Of a stretch of 64,000 nucleotides of DNA, positions 1-12,280 are shown piece by piece; within the stretch, counting starts at the first letter, position 1, and each line of letters begins with the position of its first letter. The translations under genes were made by a program, and so were the position numbers. The notes under the pieces were generated by a model. That model saw nothing but the letters and a program-made list of their open reading frames with translations, was not told where the DNA came from and ran no database searches. The stretch is from Latrodectus hesperus (taxonomy: Eukaryota > Arthropoda > Arachnida > Araneae > Theridiidae). Location of the stretch: the NCBI GenBank assembly GCA_037975125.1, contig CM075862.1:64584078-64648077 (forward strand). The letters run 5' to 3'.

Positions 1-261
1 TGCTCTTCAAATCCTCCGATAGATGGCAGCACCAGAGGATCTACTTCCTCTATTTTGGCATTGACATGAAGGGGAAGTAAATTTTTCCAGACAATTGCAC
101 CCATGGTAATAGCTCAACGGCCGACCACAGGATTTTTCGATTCCACAGATTTAACGAGCTTGTATATCGCATGTACTCAGTGGATCTTTGGTGGCTTTGG
201 GAATCGAACCCCACCCTTCCGGATGGAAGGCCGATATCCTAACTACTAGGCTTCCATTGCC
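1..261 (-). mobile_element. tRNA-headed SINE, family A, copy 1 (cut by window edge)
   Basis: Read on the minus strand this begins near 261 with a tRNA-like head (GCCTAGTAGTTAGG, box A-like) and a box B-like GGTTCGATTCC around 200-210, then a body shared with the copies at 11900-12280 and 17627-18012. Shared landmarks include the stretch about a winter-like 'GATAGATGGCAGCACCAGAGG' block near 18-38 (on the plus strand). The 3' tail lies outside the window. Pol III transcription is expected from the head; mobilisation by a LINE partner is family knowledge. Confidence 0.75.
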
Positions 262-502
262 CTATTTATCATTTTCTGCCTATTTCTTTGAGATTTAAGG
301 ATTAATTATTTGATGCCTTAAAATTTATATACATTTATGTATTTATTTGTGTACTTCTTTTTTATACTTAGGAATACATAATTTAAATCTTTTTTAAAAT
401 GTAAATTAAATTTTTTCTAAATAGCAAAATTTTCGAAAACTTATAAACAAAATTGTTTATTATTATTTTCAATTTTATTAAGTTTCTTTAAGTGAATCAA
501 AA

Positions 503-613
503 CATTTTTCTAAATTAAAACGTTCATGTTATGGGTGTTCATATTTTATTTACCTACATTTTTCTAAATGAAAACGTTCATGTTATGGGTGTTCATATTT
601 TATTTACCTACAT
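503..613. repeat. Tandem duplication, 54-bp unit x2
   Basis: A 54-bp unit starting CATTTTTCTAAAT at 503 is repeated at 557 with one visible mismatch (attaaa versus atgaaa); a third partial start is at 611. Local slippage or unequal-crossover duplication. Confidence 0.85.
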
Positions 614-2728
614 ATCAAATGTATATTTGTTGTAATAATTACATCAATGAAATTTTGCTATTTTTTAAATTGCATTTATGAAATCTCTCATGAAAATAAA
701 TAATTTTTTTTAGCAGTAACATCTGATTATAATTTAATCAAATGTAAAAAAGGAATAAAACTGTTCATATAAATTAAAACTTCATTCTACTTTTACTTCG
801 GAAAAGTGTAAAACCCACTGAATATGAGAACTTATAAAGAAAATTTAGTATATATTACTGATATGATATTTAAAATCATATTTAATACTAATTTTAATAT
901 TCTACAATTATTTACCGTATGTACTATTTAAAAATAAGTATGATTAATATGCTTATTAACAAAAGCATAAACTAATTAAAAGAAAATTTTTTATTTTAAT
1001 CCATCAAGGCATTCAACGTTATAAATATACACAGACATTTTATTAATTAAAATATATTACTTGGAGCTTACAAGTAAATGAAGTTATTTTCAGACTAAAA
1101 ACTTAAGGAAAAATAGTGTACTGTGTATAAAAAGAAATAAAATTTATCACTTGTTTAAATTATTTTTTAATAATTTGAGAATACATAATAAATATTTAAA
1201 AAATAAATCTGCAATAAGTATTAGTTTAAATAAGGGATTAAAATCTGTATTAAGTTTTTGCGCATTAAAAACTTTATAAAAAATATATTGAATTTGTAAC
1301 GTACAGTTTCTGAGATAATCAGATTTAAACAAAAAGGGAAGCAATTTTAAAAAATTCAGTATCTTATTTATAATTATTAAAAATTCAATATAAAAAAGTT
1401 GATATAAGTTATTTACATTGCTTAGTTGGTTATTATATTTCCTTTTGTTTTACTTTTTATTTCTTTTACTTATATTGTTTTTTTACACAAATGAGCACAT
1501 TTTATTCTATTTAATCTATCTTAGGAAAATAATTTTAGATTTTGACATATTTATCAAAAGTAAAAAACAAACATTTTGGTATAAAAAATATTTCACACAA
1601 AAAATATTATTTAAAAAATTATTATCGCATAACATAAATGCTTCATAAAAATTTTGCAAAAGTTTTTTTGGCATAACAATATTTATACTGAATACAGTGT
1701 AGTGAAAATGAAGCATAGTTTTACCTCGTATTGTAAAATTAAAAATGAACTATATTTGAAGTTTTAATAGAAATCCCAGATAAATAGCTGATAATCAAAG
1801 TAAATGGAATTTTTAAAAAATTTATTTTCTGAAAATTTTAAAGTACATATAGTTTTCAGAAAACAGAAAATTATCATACACTTTTCAGTGTAACTTAAAA
1901 ATTAATGAAATATATGGCACAATTTCTAAATAATTATTTAAAAATGAATAGTATTTAAGTATAAAATGTAAAAATGAATAAAATTCTTAAAGAGCTTCTT
2001 TGTGATATACATTTTTTAATTATTCACAAGAATTTATGAACAAGTGTTTCTTACTTTCTTTAAAGACTTTAATCATATTTTTTCATCGCTTTCCTCTGAA
2101 GATTTGAATTGAGAAAAATTTTTCATTTGCATTCGATATCAAACCAAAAAGCTTTATTGGTGAATTTTTTTACTTTAATTTCTTTTTATTTTTTTATTCA
2201 TCCTTTTCTTTAACACTTATTTTACTGTCTTGTGTATTGATATGAATTTATATTTTAAAGATTTGAAGGCAACGCAAAATTATTTTAACTGTAATCTGTA
2301 CTTGTTAATGACTTGTTATTGAAATTCAATACGACTTTAGTACAAAAGATTCTTTTCATATGATAAAAATATTATGCATTGGACTCAGATTAAAAGTAAT
2401 AATTGCATTATTTTACGATAATCAAAAAGATGACATATAATTGAATTTACAAGAATTTTTCCAGCTTTTACTGCACTGATTAATGGTTCAGAATAAAAAA
2501 TGAGGTATTTTTTCTTTATCAAACATTTGAAATAAGGAATAACTATTATTAGTCTGTTTGGCAATTAATTTATTATATTAACTAAGGATATTTACTATAC
2601 TTGTTTGTGCTATAACAAAAAATTATATTTCAGAGGAACATGTTTATTTAAATAATAAACTATTAATTAGTCTAGGAAAACTGTATAAGCAATAAGTTTA
2701 TCTGATTATCAGCAATCTGATTGTCAGG
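614..2728. other. AT-rich non-coding stretch
   Basis: Two short open frames (1147-1344 minus, 1418-1648 plus) are low-complexity Phe/Leu/Ile/Lys strings expected in AT-rich DNA. I see no gene, RNA or element end here. Confidence 0.6.
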
Positions 2729-2740
2729 TAAAAAGGTTTC

Positions 2741-3060
2741 TTTTTCTTATTTTTTTCAACGGCGGGCACACTTGGGTGACGGAGCCTATGCCACAACAAG
2801 GCCAGAAACTGCTACTCATTTGTCGTTACCCAGCGGGCACCTGTGAACCAAGTCACGGAGGCGAGTAGCGTTGCCCGCACCATACCACCAAAAACCCGTT
2901 TATAGGGTGGGCCACATTCATACAACATCACAGAAGAAAGGACAGAGAAACACAGAGAGAACAGAGAAGGAAAGAAACATCCATGCCAGAACCGGGATTC
3001 GAACCCGGGACCAACAGCTCAGGAGTCAGGAACGCTAACCATTCAGCCATTGGTCGGCGG
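2741..3060 (-). mobile_element. tRNA-headed SINE, family B, copy 1, with target-site duplication
   Basis: On the minus strand the element opens at 3060 with a tRNA-like head (GGCTGAATGGTTAGCG, box A-like) and a box B match GGTTCGAATCC at 2995-3005, then a more GC-rich body and an A-rich tail near 2741-2758. It is flanked by direct repeats reading TAAAAAGGTTTC at 2729-2740 and 3061-3072 (extendable to 14 bp as GGTAAAAAGGTTTC), the mark of target-primed insertion. The copy at 27712-27988 shares the head and the CCCGTTTAT(A/G)G block. Confidence 0.88.
2995..3005 (-). promoter_or_regulatory. Pol III box B of SINE family B
   Basis: GGTTCGAATCC on the minus strand, a perfect match to the internal box B of tRNA-type Pol III promoters; it sits downstream of the box A-like GGCTGAATGG in the same head. 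Confidence 0.75.
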
Positions 3061-3072
3061 TAAAAAGGTTTC

Positions 3073-4569
3073 AGGGGATGTGAAAACACACTTAGCAATA
3101 TAATTTTTAACGAGAGCATATTTGAATGGAAATTGTTAGCAATAAAGATCAATTATCGAAAACTTATTTCCAAAAAGTTGATATTATAATTTCCTATTTA
3201 TTATTTAATATTTTGAATCAATTGCTTTAAGCAATTCCTATCTATAAAAGAGTTTTCCATTAATAAAAATAAAACAATATTTGAAGAAATTTTTAAAGGA
3301 ATACTCATTTGTAAATATGGATTAAAAGATATTTGTTAAGAAGAAAAATATAAGTTTAGTAAATGTGTAAAATATTGTGATATATGTAGATTATAGAAGA
3401 ATTTCATACAAATCCGTCTTTCTATGAATAATCTTGTCTCATAAGCGAATTCATCTTTCATCTCATTGAAAATTCTTCTAATGTAATGAAATATATTAAT
3501 AATGAATAGTTCAGTTTTCGTCAGAAATATTTATGGAATTTTTTTCTCTAAAAGATGAATGCGTTGTATTTATCCTTACTACCAGTTATCATTTTGAAAA
3601 AAAAGATTATTCTTTTCTAGATTACAATTTTTAATGCTTTAAGAACTCTATGTAAATTAAAGGAAAATATACTATGGTTTAATTAGTGAACAAAAATAAT
3701 GAAATTTATTTTTTCATTTTAACCAAGAGCAGATGATAGTTTGTTTATAAACAACGGGATAAATTCATTTGTTGAAAATAATATTGCTTCATATTTTTTA
3801 TTTGGTATATTTTAACTTGTTCCAGTATGTTACTCTGAGTAATTTAGTTACAGTATTTTTTAATGAACGGAACCTTGCATTTGCATCGCTATGCTAGCAA
3901 AAATAGAAGAACTCTGCATCAGACTGCAAAATATGCATGAGGCTTGTTTAAAATATGAGTGAATAGTTTTCAAGACATTACCTTTTGTCTTTTATGCTTA
4001 GAATATAGTTTATAAAATAATTGGGTTGTTTTCCATGAATTTTTGAATACAAAGCACATGGTTTGGAAAATAAGATAGATAAATAAAATGAAAGGGAAAA
4101 ATTTACGAGAAAATTTGCTATTATTAAACGTTACTTCAATTTATGAAATTAGGAATATAATTTTATAGATTCATAAAATATACAATTTTTAGAGTTAGTA
4201 AAAAATGTAAGGATTGTGTTTTTCTGTAAAAAGTATAAATAAATTTGTTGAGTTAAGAAATTTGATTGAGAATTTATACTCATATATATAATTTTTATGA
4301 AGTGTTTAATTCAGAAACACATTAAAATTTTTTCTAATAAAATAAAAAGGTAATCCAAAATTTTTGTTGCAAAGTTTTAAAAGATTATCAGAGATAAATA
4401 CAGATCTAAAAATTTAACTGTGTTTTCTTTTTTTGACCAATTACAGCATGATTATAAAAATCTTATATCAATGCATTATACATAAATTTTGAATTTATTT
4501 TAAAATGAATATGAAAAACGTTTTTTCGACACCTTGTAGTGGACATTCTAATGGTTTAATGTTGCTGTA
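3073..4569. other. AT-rich non-coding stretch
   Basis: No open frame of note, no element termini and no RNA gene seen. Confidence 0.6.
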
Positions 4570-4728
4570 ATGCATTTTAAGGTCTACAGTGCAAATTTAG
4601 TTTCTGGAGGTCTGTCTAAAGGTATTGATACATTCACGTATCACAGTGGAAGAAACTGGAAATCTAACAAACAAATCCCGACAGACGTGCATGCAGAGTT
4701 GCAACAGCCATTTCCTATAATTAAATAA
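4570..4728 (+). CDS. Hypothetical 52-codon ORF at the left edge of the tandem array
   Basis: ATG at 4570, TAA at 4726-4728, 52 codons without a stop. The last 17 codons read IPTDVHAELQQPFPIIK and are the carboxyl end of the 47-codon ORF repeated in the array to its right; the first 35 codons (MHFKVYSANLVSGG...) have no counterpart in the repeat unit. So the unique flank happens to be open in the same frame as the repeat. I do not recognise the protein. It has no signal peptide or membrane segment. It could be a chance frame at the point where the array meets unique DNA, or the 3' end of a once longer gene from which the array was copied. Expression is unknown. Confidence 0.25.
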   Translation: MHFKVYSANLVSGGLSKGIDTFTYHSGRNWKSNKQIPTDVHAELQQPFPIIK

Positions 4729-5999
4729 TGGATGGCTGGGATAGAAGTTTCAAGAACTATCGCTTTGAAGACTAATCACAATATTATAGAGAGAGAAAAC
4801 AAGGATTTTGAATTTTCTCCAATCCCGACAGATTTGCATGCAGAGTTGCAACAGCCATTTCCTATAATTAAATAATGGCTGGGATAGAAGTTTCAAGAAA
4901 TTTCGCTTTGAAGAGCAACTACAATATCATAGTGAGGGAAGACAACGATTTTGAATTTTCACCAATCCCTACAGATGTGCATGCAGACTTTCAACAGCCA
5001 TTTCCTATAATTCAATAACGGATATCTGGGATAAAAGTTTCAAGAACTAACGCTTTGAAGACTAATCACAATATTATAGTGAGAGAAAACAATGTTTTTG
5101 AATTTTCTCCAATCACGACAGACGTGCATGCAGAATTGCAACAGCCATTTCCTACAATTAAATAATGGCTGGGATAGAAGTTTCAAGAACTTCCGCTTTG
5201 AAGAGCAACTACAATATCATAGTGAGGGAAAACAAGGATTTTGAATTTTCACCAATCCCTATAGATGTGCATGCAGACTTTGAACAGCCATTTCCTATAA
5301 TTCAATAACGGATAGCTGGGATAAAAGTTTCAAGAACTAACGCTTTGAAAACTAATCACAATATTATAGTGAGAGAAAACAATAATTTTGAATTTTCACC
5401 AAACACGACAGACGTGCATGCAGAGTTGCAACAGCCATTTCCTATAATTCAATAATGGATGGCTGGGATAGAATTTTCAAGAACTATCGCTTTGAAGACT
5501 AATCACAATATTATGGAGAGGGAAAACAATGATTTTAAATTTTCTCCAATCACGACAGACGTGCGTGCAGAGTTGCAACAGCCATTTCCTATAATTAAAT
5601 AATGGCTGGGATAGAAGTTTCAAGAACTTTCGCTTTGAAGAGCAACTACAATATCATAGTGAGAGAAAACAAGGATTTTGAATTTTCACCAATCCCTACA
5701 GATGTGCATGCAGACTTCCAACAGCCATTTTCTATAATTCAATAATGGATGGCTGGGATAGACGTTTCAAGAACTATCGCTTTGAAGACCAATCACAATA
5801 TTATAGTGAGAGAAAACAAGAATTTTGAATTTTCACCAAACACGACAGACGTGCATGCAGAGTTGCAACAGCCATTTCCTATAATTCAATAATGGATGGC
5901 TGGGATAGAATTTTCAAGAACTATCGCTTTGAAAACTAATCACAATATTATAGTGAATGAAAACAAGGATTTTGAATTTTCTCCAATCCCTACAGATGT

Positions 6000-6968
6000 C
6001 TCTCTACCAAGCAGTAGAGCATTGGACTTACCACCGATTGTGACCAGGCAAAGAAGCCCAATCGACAGGAACTCATCAACGCCGTTTAAACAACGAACAG
6101 ATTGAGGACTCTTGGCCACCACCTACTCTTGTGACAACAAATGTGCCTGGAAGAATACAGAGACCGCGGTTGTGACTACACGAACTTTAGTGCAGTGCAA
6201 GCCAAGGCATATGTGATTTCCAGAGACACTTGATAACAGTGCAAAATGGACATTGGCCGGCCACACAAGTGGTTTCTCAGACGGTCAATGCCCAAATGTG
6301 ACAACTTAGAAATAGCGATACTGATAACGTCTGTGATAGTACGAACATTACTACTACACATCGACTTAGTCAACCGCGACCACCAAACACCACTTTAGTC
6401 ACCACAGATGTAATCACTGATTTGAACTTTTATTCCAGTGATGACATCAACCACCTTGATTCAAGACTTAGAGCGTGCTGCAGCTCTCTCTGTAACCGCA
6501 GCAGAGTTGCTTGTCAACTCGGGGTGGGTTCTAGAGGTTTTCATGGTTTCCCTCTAGACTTGCGTAAATACGGCTCACCTTCCCACAAAGTCCCCCATGA
6601 GGGCACTCCCTCCCCAGCCTGCACATGTAAAGGTGACGCTCACTGCGTGACCCTCACCTCGCGATCGGGCTTTGTGTTGTGAATCAAATATTTTAAATAA
6701 ACGTGGGAAATGGCGCATACGCGTTGGGTTGAGGGAGTGGCTTGTCTGGTTTGTTCCGGAGGCGAACACAGAGACTTTAGATGACAGTCCAGAACATCGG
6801 TCAGTCAGAGTAATAACCCGTCTGCTCGGAACGCGGCAATTGGAACAGCTCTGCTTTCCGGGCCCGACAGGGGGGCCTCGTTGTTCCTCTGTGATGGGTC
6901 TTCTCACGCAGCGGACATCTTCAGCCTCACACTCGCTTCGCGAGTAGGCTGTCCGCCTGCGGCGTCGA
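6000..6968. mobile_element. 969-bp GC-rich insertion of unknown class, with 15-bp TSD
   Basis: It interrupts one unit of the tandem array. AATCCCTACAGATGT occurs perfectly at 5985-5999 and 6969-6983, so the insert is cleanly bounded. The right half (about 6470-6968) is far richer in G+C and CpG than anything else in the window. The left end folds as CTCTAC/GTAGAG with a 6-nt loop (6001-6018) and the right end holds a three-step hairpin. Neither end has a poly(A) or simple-repeat tail, and I see no matching terminal inverted repeats. Short frames are open (5896-6105 fused to the array ORF; 6422-6682; minus 6907-6575), but none matches a family I recognise. It could be a retroposed transcript, a truncated non-LTR element or an uncharacterised transposon. 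Confidence 0.7.
6911..6956. other. Strong three-step hairpin at the right end of the insert
   Basis: GCGGAC (6911-6916) pairs with GTCCGC (6951-6956), AGCCT (6923-6927) with AGGCT (6946-6950), and ACTCGC (6931-6936) with GCGAGT (6940-6945) around a TTC loop. The 3' arm is continuous while the 5' arm carries two small bulges. Possible RNA recognition structure or transposon end structure. Confidence 0.8.
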
Positions 6969-7268
6969 AATCCCTACAGATGTGCATGCAGACTTCCAAC
7001 AGCCATTTCCTATAATTCAATAACGGATGGCTGGGATAATAATTTCAAGAACTAACGCTTTGAAGACTAATCACAATATTATAGTGAGAGAAAACAAGGA
7101 TTTTGAATTTTCTCCAATCCCGACAGATGTGCATGCAGAGTTGCAACAGCCATTTCCTACAATTAAATAATGGCTGGGATAGAAGTTTCAAGAACTTTCG
7201 CTTTGAAGAACAACTACAATATCATAGTGAGAGAAAACAAGGATTTTGAAAATATATGTTTTACTTGA

Positions 7269-9907
7269 ACATATAAAAAATTCCAACTATTTTTGTCCAT
7301 ATAAAACATTCTAATTATTTTTGTAGAATAGAGTAGAATGAATCACTTTTTTTTTGTAATTTAAATGATTTTAAATTCAATACCTGCAAGGGACATTCAT
7401 TTGAAGTAGAAAGATAGATAGATCAAGTTAATTTTAATATTTACCATAAAACTAAAAAAATAATATTTTTATATTTTTACAACTTTAATACTTTATATTT
7501 ACTTAATATGATCGGCATTTTGCCGGTCTTAAGTAATTTAATTGTAAGTTTTTTTTATGAATTTTGCTTAGTTGTTAGTGGGATGGAAATGTTCACAATT
7601 TTATTTTATTGGGAAAGAAAAACAGCGAAAATAAAATGAAAAATCACGAGGACTGCTAAAAATTTCTGACGAAAGCAAAATGTATTAAATGATATTAATC
7701 TCAGAGTGTTTTTCTAGATATATAGACATTAATTTTTTTTTATCTGAAAAATTTAGTTTTAAGCCATGTACAAGGAAAATAAAAAGAAAAAAATTTAAAG
7801 ATACATTTCTTTAAATCTGAAAATAACTTTTAATTTTTAATTGAAAAATGTGTGAGCATATAATTACTTTAAACATATTAAAATTTCACGCATATTATTA
7901 CTTCAAATTATCGTTTTATTTAAACTTTACCTAAGAAATATTTTTGAAAATTATTTTACAGAAATCAATGATTAAAAAATTTAAGCAGAAATACATGGTT
8001 CAAAAAAAGAGAAATGGTATTTTATTTTTCTAATTTGATTAGAAGAACAGAATTTTTTACTTTATGAATATTTCAAAATATTTATATTAGTATTCTATTC
8101 ATCCAATGGCCATTTAGCAAGCAGTAAAGCTATTATCGAATTTCAAAAAATGATTGTGTTTTGCTGCCCTTTATACCTGCAGAATATAAATATTATGAAA
8201 TACATTTTATAAATTTCTATGAAGGATATTTTTTATCACTATGAATCAAAATTTTATTTCGAAGCATTTTGAGATATATCTATAAAAATTACTAAATTAC
8301 TCAGTACTACAGTTGTAGTTATATTGAATTAAAAAAAAGATTTTTTAAATAAGTTTAAAATATTTAAATTTAGTAACGGCTATCTCTAAAATATTTTTTA
8401 TACGTAAAGTATATTTTTGAAAATTATTATTTTAAATTGTTGGACTTTAACGTCAATGTGCAAATATAGCAAATTACATTTTTTAAAAAATTAAATACAC
8501 CTCGCATTTTTGTGGATAATATACATAGTAAGATTTAATCTAATAATCATAGGAAGAAGCGGATAAATACATTTTAAGCTTTCTTTGCCATAAGAAGTAC
8601 CTGATATTTTATGTTTTATTCTCGCAAGTTTAAATACTAAGAATCCCTTTTTCCTTTTAATTTTAACACAATTTTGAACACAACGGAGTATCAAAATTAA
8701 AATTTCCCTATTCTAAATTTGATTTGAAAGTGTTACCGTATACAATATTATATGAAGATAATGTAATTATGAATTTTCCTTGCTATTTTTGAAACTACAT
8801 ATGCTTAAACAGTTTTGGCAAATATCTGGTACCAATTTACCCATAAATGTTTGCGTGATTGATATTTTGTACTTGGAATTTCATAAAACGAATAAAAGTT
8901 AATTGAATTTTGATAAGAATTGTAATATAATAAATAAAATTAACTGTCATAATTGTGAACGAGTTCCTCATAGTTTATTTATTTTATAAAATTTAAAATT
9001 TGGAATGGAAAAATTTCTTGTTGGGAGTATTCAGATAAAGAAGAAGGACTCTGATATCTGCATTTTTTAAGAATTATTAAAAAACTCATGAAAATAAAAT
9101 TATTGAATTCAAGAAATAAAAGAGGAATGATTACAGTTATCATTTAGTGATTTTATTACGTCCTCCAATTGAAATGTTACCTCCAAAAGTGGCTGTTCAC
9201 GTGCTGGGAATCTTCTGCTTCATTCTGGCATCTAAATCATGAATATTCTCTTCCGGCTGCTGTCATGTAAAAGGTAGAGCCCAAGTAAGGCCTAAGTACT
9301 GGAAAATATATTCATGCACTCATGAAGACTATTTGAATACATTAAAAATCATCATATTTTATTAAAACAACTCAAATCTTTGCTTAAATTTTAGATAAAT
9401 TAAATTTAATATTAACATAAGGAAAATTTAATTGCAATGTAAATGTGTTAAATTTTTCATCACACAACAATTGAATCAAAGATTCAAAGAATCAATTTAA
9501 ACTCAATTTTTAATCTTAATTGTTTTAACTTGTTTTGGGCCACATTCTGTTTTAATAATTAGTTTAAAAATATTTTAGTTTAGAACTTCACAATAAAATC
9601 GATAAAGAGTTGTATTAGACTATTTATTCAGTAATGAGTTAGTTAACTTCAGAAATAATTAACTAGTAAACTAACTTAGAGTTTTATTAATTAAAAGGAT
9701 TATAAAGTTAGCTTTTACCCGCACTGTATATTTATGAACTTCCTTTCACAATCAATTATGTAGTGAAGTATAAAAGAACGCATATAGAAGGAGTATGAAT
9801 CTTAATTAGAACAAACTAAATATAGTAGTGGGGAATTTACACGTTTTGGGGAATCTGCCACTAAAATATTTTATTTTTTAATTATTTATTTTAATGGCTG
9901 TTATTTT
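7269..9907. other. AT-rich non-coding stretch
   Basis: No supported gene. The interval 9150-9310 is somewhat less AT-rich, but shows no frame, element end or family I can name. Confidence 0.55.
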
Positions 9908-9920
9908 TTATTCAAAAAGC

Positions 9921-10102
9921 GCCGAGCTAGCAGCCGAATGGTTAGCGCTCTTGCCTTCAGTTCAACAGTTCGTGGGTTCGAATCCCACCTTGGGCATGGA
10001 TGTTTGTAGTGGTTCGTATTCCACTTTAAACCGTAAGCCCCGGTCTAATTAGCCCTCGTGTGCAAAAAATGATCGTTGAGCGACAAACAAACCAAACAAA
10101 CC
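9921..10102 (+). mobile_element. tRNA-headed SINE, family C, full-length copy with perfect 13-bp TSD
   Basis: Starts GCCGAGCTAGCAGCC, has a box A-like segment (GCCGAATGGTTAGCG) and box B GGTTCGAATCC at 9975-9985, a short body and a CAAAC-type repeat tail. TTATTCAAAAAGC is duplicated exactly at 9908-9920 and 10103-10115. The sister copy at 58080-58223 (minus) shares body and tail but lacks the 5' part of the head. Perfect TSD implies a fairly recent insertion. Confidence 0.93.
9975..9985 (+). promoter_or_regulatory. Pol III box B of SINE family C
   Basis: GGTTCGAATCC, perfect tRNA-type box B, with the box A-like GCCGAATGGTTAG about 40 bp upstream. Both lie inside the element, so a transcript would start at or near 9921. 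Confidence 0.75.
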
Positions 10103-10366
10103 TTATTCAAAAAGCACTGAATTTATTATTTTGTAGTAATATTGCAAATATATAGGCATAAGTACAACTGACTGGTAAGATGATACTAACCATAATTATT
10201 AGAATTATTAGGTTTTTGTTTGTATAGGTGTATATAAGTATACATAAGAAAAAGTATAAATAATTACTGAGTTATATCGTTAAAAATTAAAAAAATCTCT
10301 TACAAAAAATCAAAATAGTTAAATCTATAAATTAACTTTAAAACAAATTTTAAAATATGATAAATT

Positions 10367-11899
<1,533 letters not shown>

Positions 11900-12280
11900 G
11901 TTGTTGTTACTAATGACACTTGGAAAAGCCAAGCTCACAATGCCTTGGCTATACGAATTTAAGTCAATTGGGAGCATCTTTCGTTTAAGCAGAGCACCAT
12001 GAAGGTGAAAGTACGATTTTTGCTCTTCAAATCCTCCGATAGATGGCAGCACCAGAGGTTCTACTCCCTCAATTTTGGCATTGATCTAAAAGGGGAATAA
12101 ATTTCTCCAAACCATTGCACACAGGGTAACTGCTCAACGACCGACCAAAGGACTTTCGATTTCCACAGATTTAACGAGCACGTATATCGCATGTACTCGG
12201 TGGGTCTTTGGCGGCATTGGGAATCAAACCCCGCCCTTCCGGATGGAAGTCCGATTCAATAACCACTAGGCGATAACAGC
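11900..12280 (-). mobile_element. tRNA-headed SINE, family A, copy 2 (full length)
   Basis: Minus strand: tRNA-like head from 12280 (CGCCTAGTGGTTA, box A-like; GGTTTGATTCC, one mismatch to box B), the family body, and a (AAC)n tail seen as GTTGTTGTT at 11900-11908. It matches copy 1 across the head and body and copy 3 across its whole length. Flanks (CTTCTTTTTTG and CTTTCTTTTATTTG) may be a decayed TSD. Confidence 0.85.

Larger units (their letters stand above)
4675..7248 (+). repeat. Satellite-like tandem array, 143/147-bp units
   Basis: A marker (GACAGACGTGCATGCAG or TACAGATGTGCATGCAG) recurs at 4680, 4827, 4970, 5117, 5260, 5407, 5554, 5697, 5844 and 5991, then after an insert at 6975 and 7122. 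Spacings are only 147 or 143 bp. Two main subtypes differ by linked substitutions (AAGACTAATCAC versus AAGAGCAACTAC), and the 143-bp step always leads into the second subtype, so the array has a mixed dimer-like order. No internal indel is visible in the 141-bp coding-like part. The last unit stops abruptly at about 7248 in AT-rich DNA. 147 bp is close to nucleosome core length, which may be coincidence. Confidence 0.95.
4732..7268 (+). other. Series of 47-codon micro-ORFs, one per tandem unit
   Basis: Each unit carries the same frame, MAGIEVSRT... to ...QQPFPII(K/Q), ended by TAA. Intervals: 4732-4875, 4875-5018, 5022-5165 (ATA in place of ATG), 5165-5308, 5312-5455 (ATA), 5459-5602, 5602-5745, 5749-5892, 5896 onward (split by the insert at 6000 and resuming to 7023), 7027-7170, and 7170-7268 (runs off the repeat to a TGA). 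None has an internal stop or indel despite many substitutions, both silent (AAG/AAA, TCT/TCA, GAT/GAC) and replacing. In units starting at 4875, 5165, 5602 and 7170 the stop of one ORF overlaps the start of the next as TAATG. No known domain recognised. Whether any is translated cannot be seen. Confidence 0.35.

Noticed and set aside
2975..3060. tRNA-like sequences that could be read as tRNA genes (also near 9930-9995, 17627-17705, 27930-27988)
   Set aside because: Box A and B are present, but each is fused to a SINE body with a tail, and TSDs where preserved enclose the whole unit. I could not close a full cloverleaf.
6470..6968. GC-rich segment as rRNA or other structural RNA gene
   Set aside because: I recognise no conserved rRNA or snRNA core. 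It lies wholly inside a TSD-bounded insert.
4675..7248. CRISPR-like array
   Set aside because: Units are contiguous tandem repeats without unique spacers, and the genome is animal.
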